Assembly (NCBI GenBank): GCA_030620005.1
Contig: JAUXAJ010000105.1
Span: 1 to 14,864, forward strand
DNA from: Promethearchaeota archaeon
GTDB taxonomy: Archaea > Asgardarchaeota > Lokiarchaeia > Sigynarchaeales > SOKP01
Length of the DNA: 14,864 nt
Direction: 5' to 3'
Part shown: positions 7,713 through 14,206 of the stretch, one piece after another
Layout: every line of letters begins with the position of its first letter
Numbering within the stretch: position 1 is the first letter of the stretch
The notes under the pieces: generated by a model
What the model was told of the DNA's origin: nothing
The model's database searches: none
What the model saw: only the letters and a program-made list of their open reading frames with translations
Made by a program: the position numbers and the translations under genes

Positions 7713-9200
7713 TTAAGGATCATTTCTTAAGGGATGGCGAGCATTTTCAGCATTTTTTATTCCATCAGCTGCCGTAGGCACGCCTTCAATTGCTTTTCTT
7801 ATTGCATTTCTCGTTGCTTTATAATTGTTTATGAATATTCTTTTTCGACTGCTTGCGCTTGGGTGGACAAAAACATTTGCAATGATGACAATATCTTCTG
7901 CTACATCCTTAGGAAGAATTCCATCCTCAACACATTGCATTACTGCTTTTGCTATTGCTGCTTGAGCAGGACCATATACCAAATTAGCATGACGAAGTGA
8001 AGTCACTTTTACCGTAGGGATCATGATTGTAGCGGGTTTTACTTGCATGTTTGGCTCTAGAATTACTTGAAGGCCTTCTCGTCCTTTTGCAGGATGAGTT
8101 AAAGCGCGAGCATACGCTTCACCAACGGGACCATCTTTTTTGCCTATGAGAAGGTCTATATGTGCTAACTCAACACGTTCACCAACCAAGGATTCTCCTA
8201 CTTTTAAATTGAAATCTGAGATTTTTTGAGGTGTCATTCCAACTGCATAAAAACGACTTGTAAGTTCCTTTTCTCCAATCTTGAATTCTATTTCCTTCTT
8301 TTCAATAAATCCTAATTTTTCTAATTCAATTCTGAATTCATCTCTAAGTTCGTAAGAAAGAGCATCCCCTAAAATTATGGGTTGTCGAGTTATCCCCACT
8401 GGAATTCCCATCATGTTTAAACACTCTTTCGCCCCCAAAGCTCCAGAATTAATTAACATTCTAGCAATCTTTTGAACTTTCTTTTGAAGAGTTTGTGCTT
8501 CTGGTAAACGATTATTTTTTATGTGGTCATATATTTCTAGCCAAATTTTTGGAATGATATTCGCAGAACCTAAAATGCAACCTGCAGCTCCACCTGCTAA
8601 AGCGCCCAACACATTTTCATCCCATCCAATAAGAACAGATATTTTATCACTTACTTTTTCTAACAATGCTGAAAAATACTTGTAATCGCCACTTGAATCT
8701 TTAATTCCTACAATGTTGTCAATATCGGCAAGATCTTCAACAACCGTCCATGGCAATTCTATACCCGTACATACGGGTATGTTATAAAGAACTATGGGAA
8801 TATCTGTTTTTTCTGCGATTGTAAAATAATGATCATATAGCCCTTTGGCTTTTGGTTTAAGATAATATGGAGTTACTATCAAAACAGCATCCGCGCCTAT
8901 ATCAGTTGCTGCTCTTGTAGCATCAATTGCTAATCTAGTACCACTTTCTCCTGTTCCGGCAATCACGGGTACTCTCCCATTAGTCTCATCAACAACGATT
9001 TCAATCACTTTACATCGTTCCTCAAAAGTCATGTTCACGAATTCTCCTGTTGTTCCTATTGGGACAAGCCCCGTGACACCTTGCTCAATAAGATGATTCA
9101 CTAAAGTTCTTAATTGTTCCTCATTAATCGATTCATCCTTATTAAATGGAGTAACCATTGCGGGCATTACTCCTTTAGGCCTAAAATCAAATTTACTCAT
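7713..9200 (-). CDS. DHDPS/NAL-family aldolase fused to formaldehyde-activating enzyme (Fae)
   Basis: A 495-residue two-domain enzyme. Residues 1-298 are a complete class I aldolase of the DapA/NanA superfamily: substrate-carboxylate loop GTTGE (49-53), TPYY (110-113), YNIP with Tyr139, and Schiff-base Lys167 in GIKDSSGD. The Arg that binds aspartate semialdehyde in true DHDPS (YNVPSRTG) is Cys144 here (YNIPVCTG), arguing against lysine biosynthesis. Residues about 332-495 are a full-length Fae domain: VGESLVG, AHIDL with the catalytic His347, QVKPATIMIP, YGPAQAAIAKAV, FVHPSA and NNYKATRNAI. Fae joins formaldehyde to tetrahydromethanopterin, forming methylene-H4MPT. A linker of about 30 residues separates the domains. 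The fusion implies that the aldolase releases (or uses) formaldehyde, for example 4-hydroxy-2-oxobutanoate giving pyruvate plus formaldehyde; that substrate is inference. ATG 9200 has GAAGGAAG ten bases upstream. Divergent from the LarA-like gene. Confidence 0.93.
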   Translation of the reverse strand: MSKFDFRPKGVMPAMVTPFNKDESINEEQLRTLVNHLIEQGVTGLVPIGTTGEFVNMTFEERCKVIEIVVDETNGRVPVIAGTGESGTRLAIDATRAATDIGADAVLIVTPYYLKPKAKGLYDHYFTIAEKTDIPIVLYNIPVCTGIELPWTVVEDLADIDNIVGIKDSSGDYKYFSALLEKVSDKISVLIGWDENVLGALAGGAAGCILGSANIIPKIWLEIYDHIKNNRLPEAQTLQKKVQKIARMLINSGALGAKECLNMMGIPVGITRQPIILGDALSYELRDEFRIELEKLGFIEKKEIEFKIGEKELTSRFYAVGMTPQKISDFNLKVGESLVGERVELAHIDLLIGKKDGPVGEAYARALTHPAKGREGLQVILEPNMQVKPATIMIPTVKVTSLRHANLVYGPAQAAIAKAVMQCVEDGILPKDVAEDIVIIANVFVHPSASSRKRIFINNYKATRNAIRKAIEGVPTAADGIKNAENARHPLRNDP

Positions 9201-9263
9201 TTATTTTTTACTTCCTTCAATAATTCTCGATAATTTTTAATTTACCTTCTTTTTTTTAATCAT

Positions 9264-9278
9264 TGATTATATTTAAAT
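9264..9278 (-). promoter_or_regulatory. TATA-like promoter element of the aldolase-Fae gene
   Basis: On the minus strand the block TTTAAATATAATC lies about 65-75 bp upstream of ATG 9200. Transcription starting about 26 bp downstream would give a leader of roughly 45 bases that includes the GAAGGAAG ribosome-binding site. AT richness makes the call tentative. Confidence 0.3.
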
Positions 9279-9494
9279 CTTCATCGCCTTCTGTAAATAT
9301 TTTCTTTCACTTTCTAAATCAAGAGCTTATATGATGTTTTGTGTATCATTTGAGGAGTGAATTTCACTTTGTTTAAGATATCTTTTGATATTGATGAGTT
9401 TTCCCAAATAATGAAAATATTAAAAAAAAAATGTTGGATAAAATTGTTTTTAGACTCCTTAGAGGAAATTTAAAACTTTTTAAGTATTACAGTA

Positions 9495-9502
9495 ATTTAT
9501 AA
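9495..9502 (+). promoter_or_regulatory. TATA box of the larA-like gene
   Basis: ATTTATAA is centred about 30 bp before ATG 9529. A start site 26 bp downstream would leave only a few untranslated bases, consistent with the lack of a good Shine-Dalgarno sequence at this start. Confidence 0.4.
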
Positions 9503-9528
9503 TTAAAATTTTAAAAGAAGTAATAAGA

Positions 9529-10770
9529 ATGGTTAAGAAATTTAAGATTCCATGGGCATCATGGTATAGTCCAAATGAAATAACGCTTGAATTTCCTGAT
9601 TCGTGGGATGTTGATTTTTATGGTGTAAAAGATTTTCCAGAAATTACGGATGAAAAAGAGATTATTAAGCTTTTAAACAATCCACATGGAACTGCAAATC
9701 TTTCTGAACTTGCGATAGGAAAAAAGAATGCAGTTATTGTCGTTGAGGATATTACAAGACACGCCAGACCACATAAAATAGTGCGTGTCGTTCTAAATCA
9801 GCTGAACGAAGCGGGAATTAGTGATGAAAACATTACATTAATTGCAGCACTTGGCAGTCATCGTCCCATGGTTCGAGAAGATTTTATTAAAAAGATTGGA
9901 CTTGATGTTCTTGAGCGAATCAATGTTGAAAACCATCATCCTTATTTGAATTTAGTTTACGTGGGAGACTCAAAATTGGGCACACCAATACATGTAAACA
10001 AAACATATTTCGAAGCAGAGCTTAAAATTACGATTGGTAGTGTAGTTCCACATTTAGTTGCTGGATTTGGGGGAGGAGCAAAAATCATTTTGCCGGGAAT
10101 TTGTGGATTGGAAACATTAAAAGCAAACCATTCTGCAAGCTTGGATGTAATTGGGGTAGGATTGGGACATATTACGGATTTAAGAAGAGATATTGAAGAT
10201 GTATGCTCCCGCGTGGGGTTGGATTTCAGCATAAATATTATCTCCACTGTTTCTGGAGGCACAGCAGGAATTTTTGCGGGCCATTATATAGACGCTCATA
10301 GAAAAGCAATAGAGTTGTTTAGAAAGATATATACAACGGAAATTCCTTCTAAAAAAAAATATGATGTTGGCTTTTTCAATACATATCCAGAAGATACTGA
10401 ATTATTACAAAGTTCTAAAGCCCTTAACATGTTCCTTCTCAATTCTCAAATGATCGCTTCTAGAGGAACAATCGTCATTTTAACCGCATCTACAGAAGGA
10501 AGGGGTTTTCATTCCTTAGAGGGTCAAACGGGAGCAGCACATTATATTAATTTTGGAGACCAAGCGATTTGGACATTTCTTGGAAAAAGAAGGACATGTC
10601 TGTACTCACCCAATGTTACGAAAGCAGATGTGTATCACTTCTATCCGAAATCCATGATATTTGAGAAAAATTTCAAGATTCTAGTGGAAAAATTAGAAAA
10701 ATTGATTGGAAAAAAAAATCCATCAGCATTCATATATCCAACCAGCATTCAACTTTTAAAAAAAAAATAA
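9529..10770 (+). CDS. larA: LarA-family nickel-pincer 2-hydroxyacid racemase/epimerase
   Basis: A 413-residue member of the lactate racemase family. Active-site residues known from Lactobacillus LarA are all in place at nearly the same numbers: Asp74/Arg77 in EDITRHA, His111 in GSHRPM, His175 in VPHLVAGFGGG, Lys185 in GGAKIILPG (the lysine that carries the nickel-pincer nucleotide) and His201 in KANHSAS. The enzyme moves a hydride at C2 of a 2-hydroxy acid, inverting configuration. Family members include lactate and malate racemases and gluconate-type 2-epimerases, so here an aldonate 2-epimerase feeding the neighbouring dehydratase is plausible. The gene symbol denotes the family, not proven lactate specificity. 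The cofactor-making genes larB, larC and larE are not in the window. It is divergent from the aldolase-Fae gene and convergent (21 bp apart) with the gene of unknown function. Confidence 0.9.
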   Translation: MVKKFKIPWASWYSPNEITLEFPDSWDVDFYGVKDFPEITDEKEIIKLLNNPHGTANLSELAIGKKNAVIVVEDITRHARPHKIVRVVLNQLNEAGISDENITLIAALGSHRPMVREDFIKKIGLDVLERINVENHHPYLNLVYVGDSKLGTPIHVNKTYFEAELKITIGSVVPHLVAGFGGGAKIILPGICGLETLKANHSASLDVIGVGLGHITDLRRDIEDVCSRVGLDFSINIISTVSGGTAGIFAGHYIDAHRKAIELFRKIYTTEIPSKKKYDVGFFNTYPEDTELLQSSKALNMFLLNSQMIASRGTIVILTASTEGRGFHSLEGQTGAAHYINFGDQAIWTFLGKRRTCLYSPNVTKADVYHFYPKSMIFEKNFKILVEKLEKLIGKKNPSAFIYPTSIQLLKKK

Positions 10771-10789
10771 AAAGACTTATTGCTTTTTT
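10758..10789. terminator. Bidirectional terminator between larA-like gene and unknown gene
   Basis: On the plus strand T6 (10784-10789) follows the larA-like stop codon by 13 bases. On the minus strand T5-A-T10 (plus-strand 10773 down to 10758) follows the stop of the convergent gene and overlaps the last codons of larA. The 21-bp gap therefore serves both strands. Confidence 0.55.
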
Positions 10790-10791
10790 CT

Positions 10792-12078
10792 TCATTCTGA
10801 ATGAAGATTTTTTGCAGCAATAAAAGTTTGTCCATTTTCTGTTAATTTTTGAGCTGTTAAATTAAGGGAATCCAGACGATCTAAATTACTAATACGCATG
10901 TCCTCCCAGATACCTTCTTCTTTAATCTGCTGTTTTTCTTTGGAATAATCATTGCTATCAGAAGGATAGGTTCGTGTTTTCTCAATATCAGGCTCTCCTC
11001 CTTCATGTTTTGCGCTTATCATTTTGATTTCCTTACTAAGTCGAACGATTTGATCACGACGCAAATAAGGCTGCCTCACAATCCCATAATATGTTTCTGT
11101 AAGATGATGTTCTAATAAAATCAAGTCCTCGAATTCTAAGTTCTTTCGTATTTCTGCTGATAGTTTAAATGTTTCATCATTGATTGTATTTGCAAAATTA
11201 AATCCAAATAGTGGGGTGGTACCATCTTCTCGACTAAATAAATTAGCCGTCATGAGAGTCCATAATACAGAAAAGGGATTATCATTACCCATATATACTG
11301 AAATTTTAAATTGAATATCGATGCCTAATTTGTAAAGAAGATAACCTAATATTACTGTTCCAGGATTTATGTTAAGAACTTGTCGAACACCATGCGTCGT
11401 ATAATAATAAAGAAATTCATCAATCCATTTTAATGCAAAATCATTTGGTTGCCCAATTCCCCCAAAATACCCAGAATTACTCTTTATGGGGTCTCCTAAA
11501 TGAATGTTAACACTAAGATCATCTGGTCCTTTAAAAAGACCATTTGTATCGAGAGTTTCTGTATAACTACAACCGATGATATCATAAGCCGCTTGAAAAG
11601 CGATTAGGTCTCCATCAGTTTCTTGCTCTTTCATATTTCGTACTTTAATGAATCGTCCAGGCATTAACATTTGTTTATCAAGAGCTTGTCTCACCGCATC
11701 CATGAGGAATTCCCAATATTGAACGGCAGAGAATTCAAGGACAACAGCATAATTCTCATCGAAGGTCATGTTTTCATACCTATCTCCTAATACGCTTTTT
11801 CTATATTCTGGAATACTAATAAATGCTTGCTCATCCCTTTTTTTCATGAGCCATGCGAGCTCCTGCACGTGATTAGGATTAATTTTTTCCAACTTTTGTA
11901 TCATTGTGTTCAAATCACGAGCTTCTTTAGCCTTCTTGTTGATCTCTTTAGGACCACCATGTTTATCAACAATTTCTAATAAAGCATTGATAAGGGAATT
12001 ATTCTCATTTAAAAGATATCTATTTATCGTTTCAATAGATTTATTTGATATTTTCAACAAATCTCGCAAATTTCCCAT
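10792..12078 (-). CDS. Unrecognised conserved-looking protein, soluble alpha/beta
   Basis: I do not recognise the family. From ATG 12078 it has 428 residues; an in-frame TTG at 12090 would add four. Neither start has a clear ribosome-binding site. There is no signal peptide and no membrane segment. The first about 110 residues are helical and charged; from about 120 to 350 alternating strands and helices suggest an alpha/beta (possibly TIM-barrel-like) enzyme domain. Striking segments are the HLGDPI, GGIGQPNDFALKW, NINPGTVILGYLLYKLGID, SVYMGNDNPFS and LLEHHLTETYYG stretches. The paired His with adjacent acids in EHHLTE could bind a metal. The last about 60 residues are charged and low in complexity. 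Its position between a hydroxyacid epimerase and an IlvD-type dehydratase suggests a role in the same hydroxyacid metabolism, but the gene faces the other way and this is inference only. Confidence 0.75.
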   Translation of the reverse strand: MGNLRDLLKISNKSIETINRYLLNENNSLINALLEIVDKHGGPKEINKKAKEARDLNTMIQKLEKINPNHVQELAWLMKKRDEQAFISIPEYRKSVLGDRYENMTFDENYAVVLEFSAVQYWEFLMDAVRQALDKQMLMPGRFIKVRNMKEQETDGDLIAFQAAYDIIGCSYTETLDTNGLFKGPDDLSVNIHLGDPIKSNSGYFGGIGQPNDFALKWIDEFLYYYTTHGVRQVLNINPGTVILGYLLYKLGIDIQFKISVYMGNDNPFSVLWTLMTANLFSREDGTTPLFGFNFANTINDETFKLSAEIRKNLEFEDLILLEHHLTETYYGIVRQPYLRRDQIVRLSKEIKMISAKHEGGEPDIEKTRTYPSDSNDYSKEKQQIKEEGIWEDMRISNLDRLDSLNLTAQKLTENGQTFIAAKNLHSE

Positions 12079-12216
12079 ATTAACTATCAACTATAACTTC
12101 TGTTTTTAATTTTAATACATAAATTTATGATTATTGAAAGCTAATATTACTAATAAAACTAACTGAAAAATAATTTTAAGTTCAAAGAGAATGAGTTCAT
12201 TAATAATCTCATGAGC

Positions 12217-12304
12217 TTTTTCAAATAGAATCTCAAATTTTAAAACTTTTATATGATACTTATACATAAAAAATATAATACGAAATTATTTTCTATTTGA
12301 AAAA
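12217..12304. repeat. 14-bp inverted repeat bracketing the dehydratase promoter
   Basis: TTTTTCAAATAGAA (12217-12230) and its exact reverse complement TTCTATTTGAAAAA (12291-12304) are 60 bp apart and end six bases before the GTG start. The putative TATA box lies between them. Such an arrangement could be a pair of operator half-sites or a looping site. Low sequence complexity means chance is not excluded. Confidence 0.4.
12271..12280 (+). promoter_or_regulatory. TATA box of the dehydratase gene
   Basis: AAATATAATA is centred about 35 bp before GTG 12311. Transcription about 26 bp downstream would leave a leader of around nine bases, and no Shine-Dalgarno sequence is present, so initiation on a very short leader is likely. 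Confidence 0.35.
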
Positions 12305-12310
12305 CGAGTA

Positions 12311-13960
12311 GTGATTAAAATTAACTCAGATCGAATTAAAAAAGGATTGGAAACAGTTTCACATCGTGCACTTCTTCGAATAATAGGCTTGAAGGATGAG
12401 GATTTTGGTGAAAAACCGTGGATTGGTGTTGCAAATTCATATACGAACCTCATCCCAGGGCATCTTACTTTAAATGATGCAACGGAACGCATTATGCAAG
12501 GAATTATAGATGCTGGAGGAGTCGCTTTCGAATGGGGTGTGCCAGGTATTTGCGATGGAATTGCAATGGGTAAAGGAAATGGAATGAATTATTCTTTACC
12601 CTCTCGCAATAACATTGCGGATAATATTGAATTAATGATGAGCGGACATAGCTTAGATGCCTGGGTAGGTGTTACAAATTGCGATAAAATCACGCCTGGA
12701 ATGTTAATGGCAACAGGAAGGCTCAATCTACCAGCAATTATTTTTACTGGAGGACCCATGAAACCTGCATATATTGACGGAAAAAAAGTTGATATAAGGG
12801 ACGCTTATGAAGCCGTTGGTTCTTTTAAGGCAGGAACAATGTCCGAAGAAGAAGTCCTTAAAATAGAAAAATATTGCTGTCCAGGACCAGGTGCATGTGC
12901 GGGATTATACACGGCTAATTCAATGGCATGCATGACGGAAATTCTTGGTCTTTCTTTAACTGGCTGTGCAGCAATGCACGCAGAAGATCCTAAAAAGTTA
13001 GAACTTGCTTATGAAACCGGTAAACAAATCGTAAAATTAGCCAAGGAAGATATCAAGCCCCGCGACATTATCATGGAAAAATCCTTCAAAAATACCATAA
13101 TGGTGGATTTGTGCATTGGAGGATCCACTAACACGACTTTACATATACCAGAGATTGCAAAAGAATATGAACTTGATGTAGGTTTATTCATGTTTGATGA
13201 ACTTGCTAAAGAAACCCCAAATTTAGTTAAAATTAACCCTTCGAGTGATTACATGATGGACGATTTCGATCGAGCAGGAGGTATTCCTGCCGTTATGAAA
13301 AGATTAAAAAATATGCTGGAGTTAGATGTGCAAACTGTTAATTTGAAGACAATAGGGGAAATCGCAAATGAAGCGGTAGTAAAGGATGATGATATGATAC
13401 GACCAATTGAAAATGCCTATTCAAAAACGGGAGCACTTGCTATTATAAAAGGTAATCTTTGTCCCAAAGGAGCTGTTATAAAAGTCGCTGCCGTTGATAA
13501 AAAAATGTTACAGCATGAAGGTCCAGCACGCGTATTCAACTCTGAATATGATGCAATGGACGCAATATTGAACAAGAAGATTAAACCTGGAGATGTCGTC
13601 GTGATCAGATTCATGGGGAAAAAAGGTGCTCCTGGAATGCCTGAAATGTTAAATCCTACAAGTGCAATTGCAGGAATGGGTTTGGCTGACTCGGTTGCGC
13701 TAATAACGGATGGGAGGTTTTCTGGCGTAACCCGTGGACCTTGTATTGGTCATATTGATCCCGAAGGATGGGACGGAGGACCAATCATAGCCATCGAAGA
13801 AGGCGATACCATTAAAATTGATTTATTAAGTAGAACATTAGATCTAGATCTCCCAGATGAAACAATTAAAAGAAGGATAAAAGATTTTAAAGCACCTCCT
13901 CGAAAGTTAAAAGGAATTCTTCGAAATTATGTCAATAACCTTAGCAACATGGGTCAATAA
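12311..13960 (+). CDS. IlvD/Edd-family dehydratase (dihydroxy-acid or sugar-acid)
   Basis: A 549-residue Fe-S dehydratase that removes water from a 2,3-dihydroxy acid to give a 2-oxo-3-deoxy acid. Collinear with bacterial IlvD. Seen: metal ligand Asp82 in CDGIAMG, cluster ligand Cys124 with Asp125 and the carbamylatable Lys126 in NCDKITPGMLM, cluster ligand Cys196 in CPGPGACAG, and the catalytic-base Ser in TDGRFSG near residue 470. Where plant-type [2Fe-2S] enzymes have a Cys (TPCN), this one has IPGH (residues 48-51), as in E. coli IlvD, pointing to an oxygen-labile [4Fe-4S] cluster; extra Cys81 and Cys189 are unusual. GTG 12311 gives an N-terminus matching the family. No ilvB, ilvC or leu genes are adjacent; instead an epimerase and an aldolase are, so a catabolic sugar-acid role (aldonate, threonate or erythronate) is at least as likely as branched-chain amino-acid synthesis. 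Confidence 0.88.
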   Translation: MIKINSDRIKKGLETVSHRALLRIIGLKDEDFGEKPWIGVANSYTNLIPGHLTLNDATERIMQGIIDAGGVAFEWGVPGICDGIAMGKGNGMNYSLPSRNNIADNIELMMSGHSLDAWVGVTNCDKITPGMLMATGRLNLPAIIFTGGPMKPAYIDGKKVDIRDAYEAVGSFKAGTMSEEEVLKIEKYCCPGPGACAGLYTANSMACMTEILGLSLTGCAAMHAEDPKKLELAYETGKQIVKLAKEDIKPRDIIMEKSFKNTIMVDLCIGGSTNTTLHIPEIAKEYELDVGLFMFDELAKETPNLVKINPSSDYMMDDFDRAGGIPAVMKRLKNMLELDVQTVNLKTIGEIANEAVVKDDDMIRPIENAYSKTGALAIIKGNLCPKGAVIKVAAVDKKMLQHEGPARVFNSEYDAMDAILNKKIKPGDVVVIRFMGKKGAPGMPEMLNPTSAIAGMGLADSVALITDGRFSGVTRGPCIGHIDPEGWDGGPIIAIEEGDTIKIDLLSRTLDLDLPDETIKRRIKDFKAPPRKLKGILRNYVNNLSNMGQ

Positions 13961-13976
13961 CCAAAAATAAATCTAA

Positions 13977-13990
13977 TTTTCAATTTTTTT
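13977..13990 (+). terminator. Oligo-T terminator after the dehydratase gene
   Basis: T4 followed by T7 (13984-13990) begins 17 bases after the stop codon on the coding strand. No hairpin is needed for archaeal termination. Confidence 0.5.
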
Positions 13991-14072
13991 CAATAAATTA
14001 ATGATTTAAATAAAAAGTAATTTGTTAGACCTAAAAGAAAGAATTTTTATAACATTAAAATCACTTTAAAAC

Positions 14073-14080
14073 TTATAAAT
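14073..14080 (+). promoter_or_regulatory. TATA box upstream of the leader ORF and sialidase-like gene
   Basis: TTATAAAT is centred about 34 bp upstream of the leader ATG at 14111. A second candidate, TTTTTATAAC, lies at 14044-14053; using that one would place the GAGG at 14099-14102 inside the transcript as a ribosome-binding site for the leader ORF. Confidence 0.4.
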
Positions 14081-14110
14081 AAATTCGATGTTATTCATGA
14101 GGTTAGGTTA

Positions 14111-14206
14111 ATGAAAAAATTAGTAAAAAAGATAATTGTTGAAAGAGAAAGAAGAACACCAGCCACATTGAGAGGTATTAATAACGAGGAGGTGTTCACA
14201 TGGTAA
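14111..14206 (+). CDS. Possible 31-residue leader peptide, overlaps downstream start
   Basis: ATG 14111 opens a 31-codon frame ending at TAA 14204-14206. It is preceded by GAGG at 14099-14102 (8-base spacing). The peptide is very basic at first (MKKLVKKIIVERERRTP) and has no recognisable domain. Its stop overlaps the next gene's start in the arrangement ATGGTAA, so ribosomes finishing the leader would be positioned at the downstream ATG. This suggests translational coupling or a regulatory leader. It may also be a chance open frame in a 5' untranslated region. Confidence 0.35.
   Translation: MKKLVKKIIVERERRTPATLRGINNEEVFTW
14154..14197 (+). promoter_or_regulatory. Potential stem sequestering the ribosome-binding site
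   Basis: GAACACC (14154-14160) is exactly complementary to GGTGTTC (14191-14197). The second arm covers the end of the strong Shine-Dalgarno sequence GAGGAGGTG (14186-14194) of the next gene. In the transcript this stem would mask the site unless a ribosome translating the leader opened it. The stem is only 7 bp with a 30-base loop, so its stability is uncertain. Confidence 0.35.

Larger units (their letters stand above)
9201..9528. other. Divergent intergenic region between aldolase-Fae and larA-like genes
   Basis: 328 bp without a gene. It contains a TATA-like block for each direction and, near the middle, two adjacent palindromes: AGTGAA-T-TTCACT (9356-9368) and AAGATATCTT (9375-9384). 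An A10-type tract follows at about 9422-9431. A shared regulator for both divergent genes could bind here, but this is inferred only from symmetry. Confidence 0.45.

Noticed and set aside
7713..9200. Plain annotation as dapA, 4-hydroxy-tetrahydrodipicolinate synthase
   Set aside because: The aspartate-semialdehyde-binding Arg is replaced by Cys144, the protein carries a 165-residue Fae domain, and no lysine-pathway genes are nearby.
9957..10262. 101-codon open frame on the minus strand inside the larA-like gene
   Set aside because: It is fully antisense to a gene with a complete set of active-site residues, has no ribosome-binding site and its translation resembles no protein.
12311..13960. 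Confident annotation as biosynthetic ilvD
   Set aside because: Family membership is clear, but no branched-chain amino-acid genes are adjacent and the neighbours suggest sugar-acid catabolism, so the symbol was withheld.
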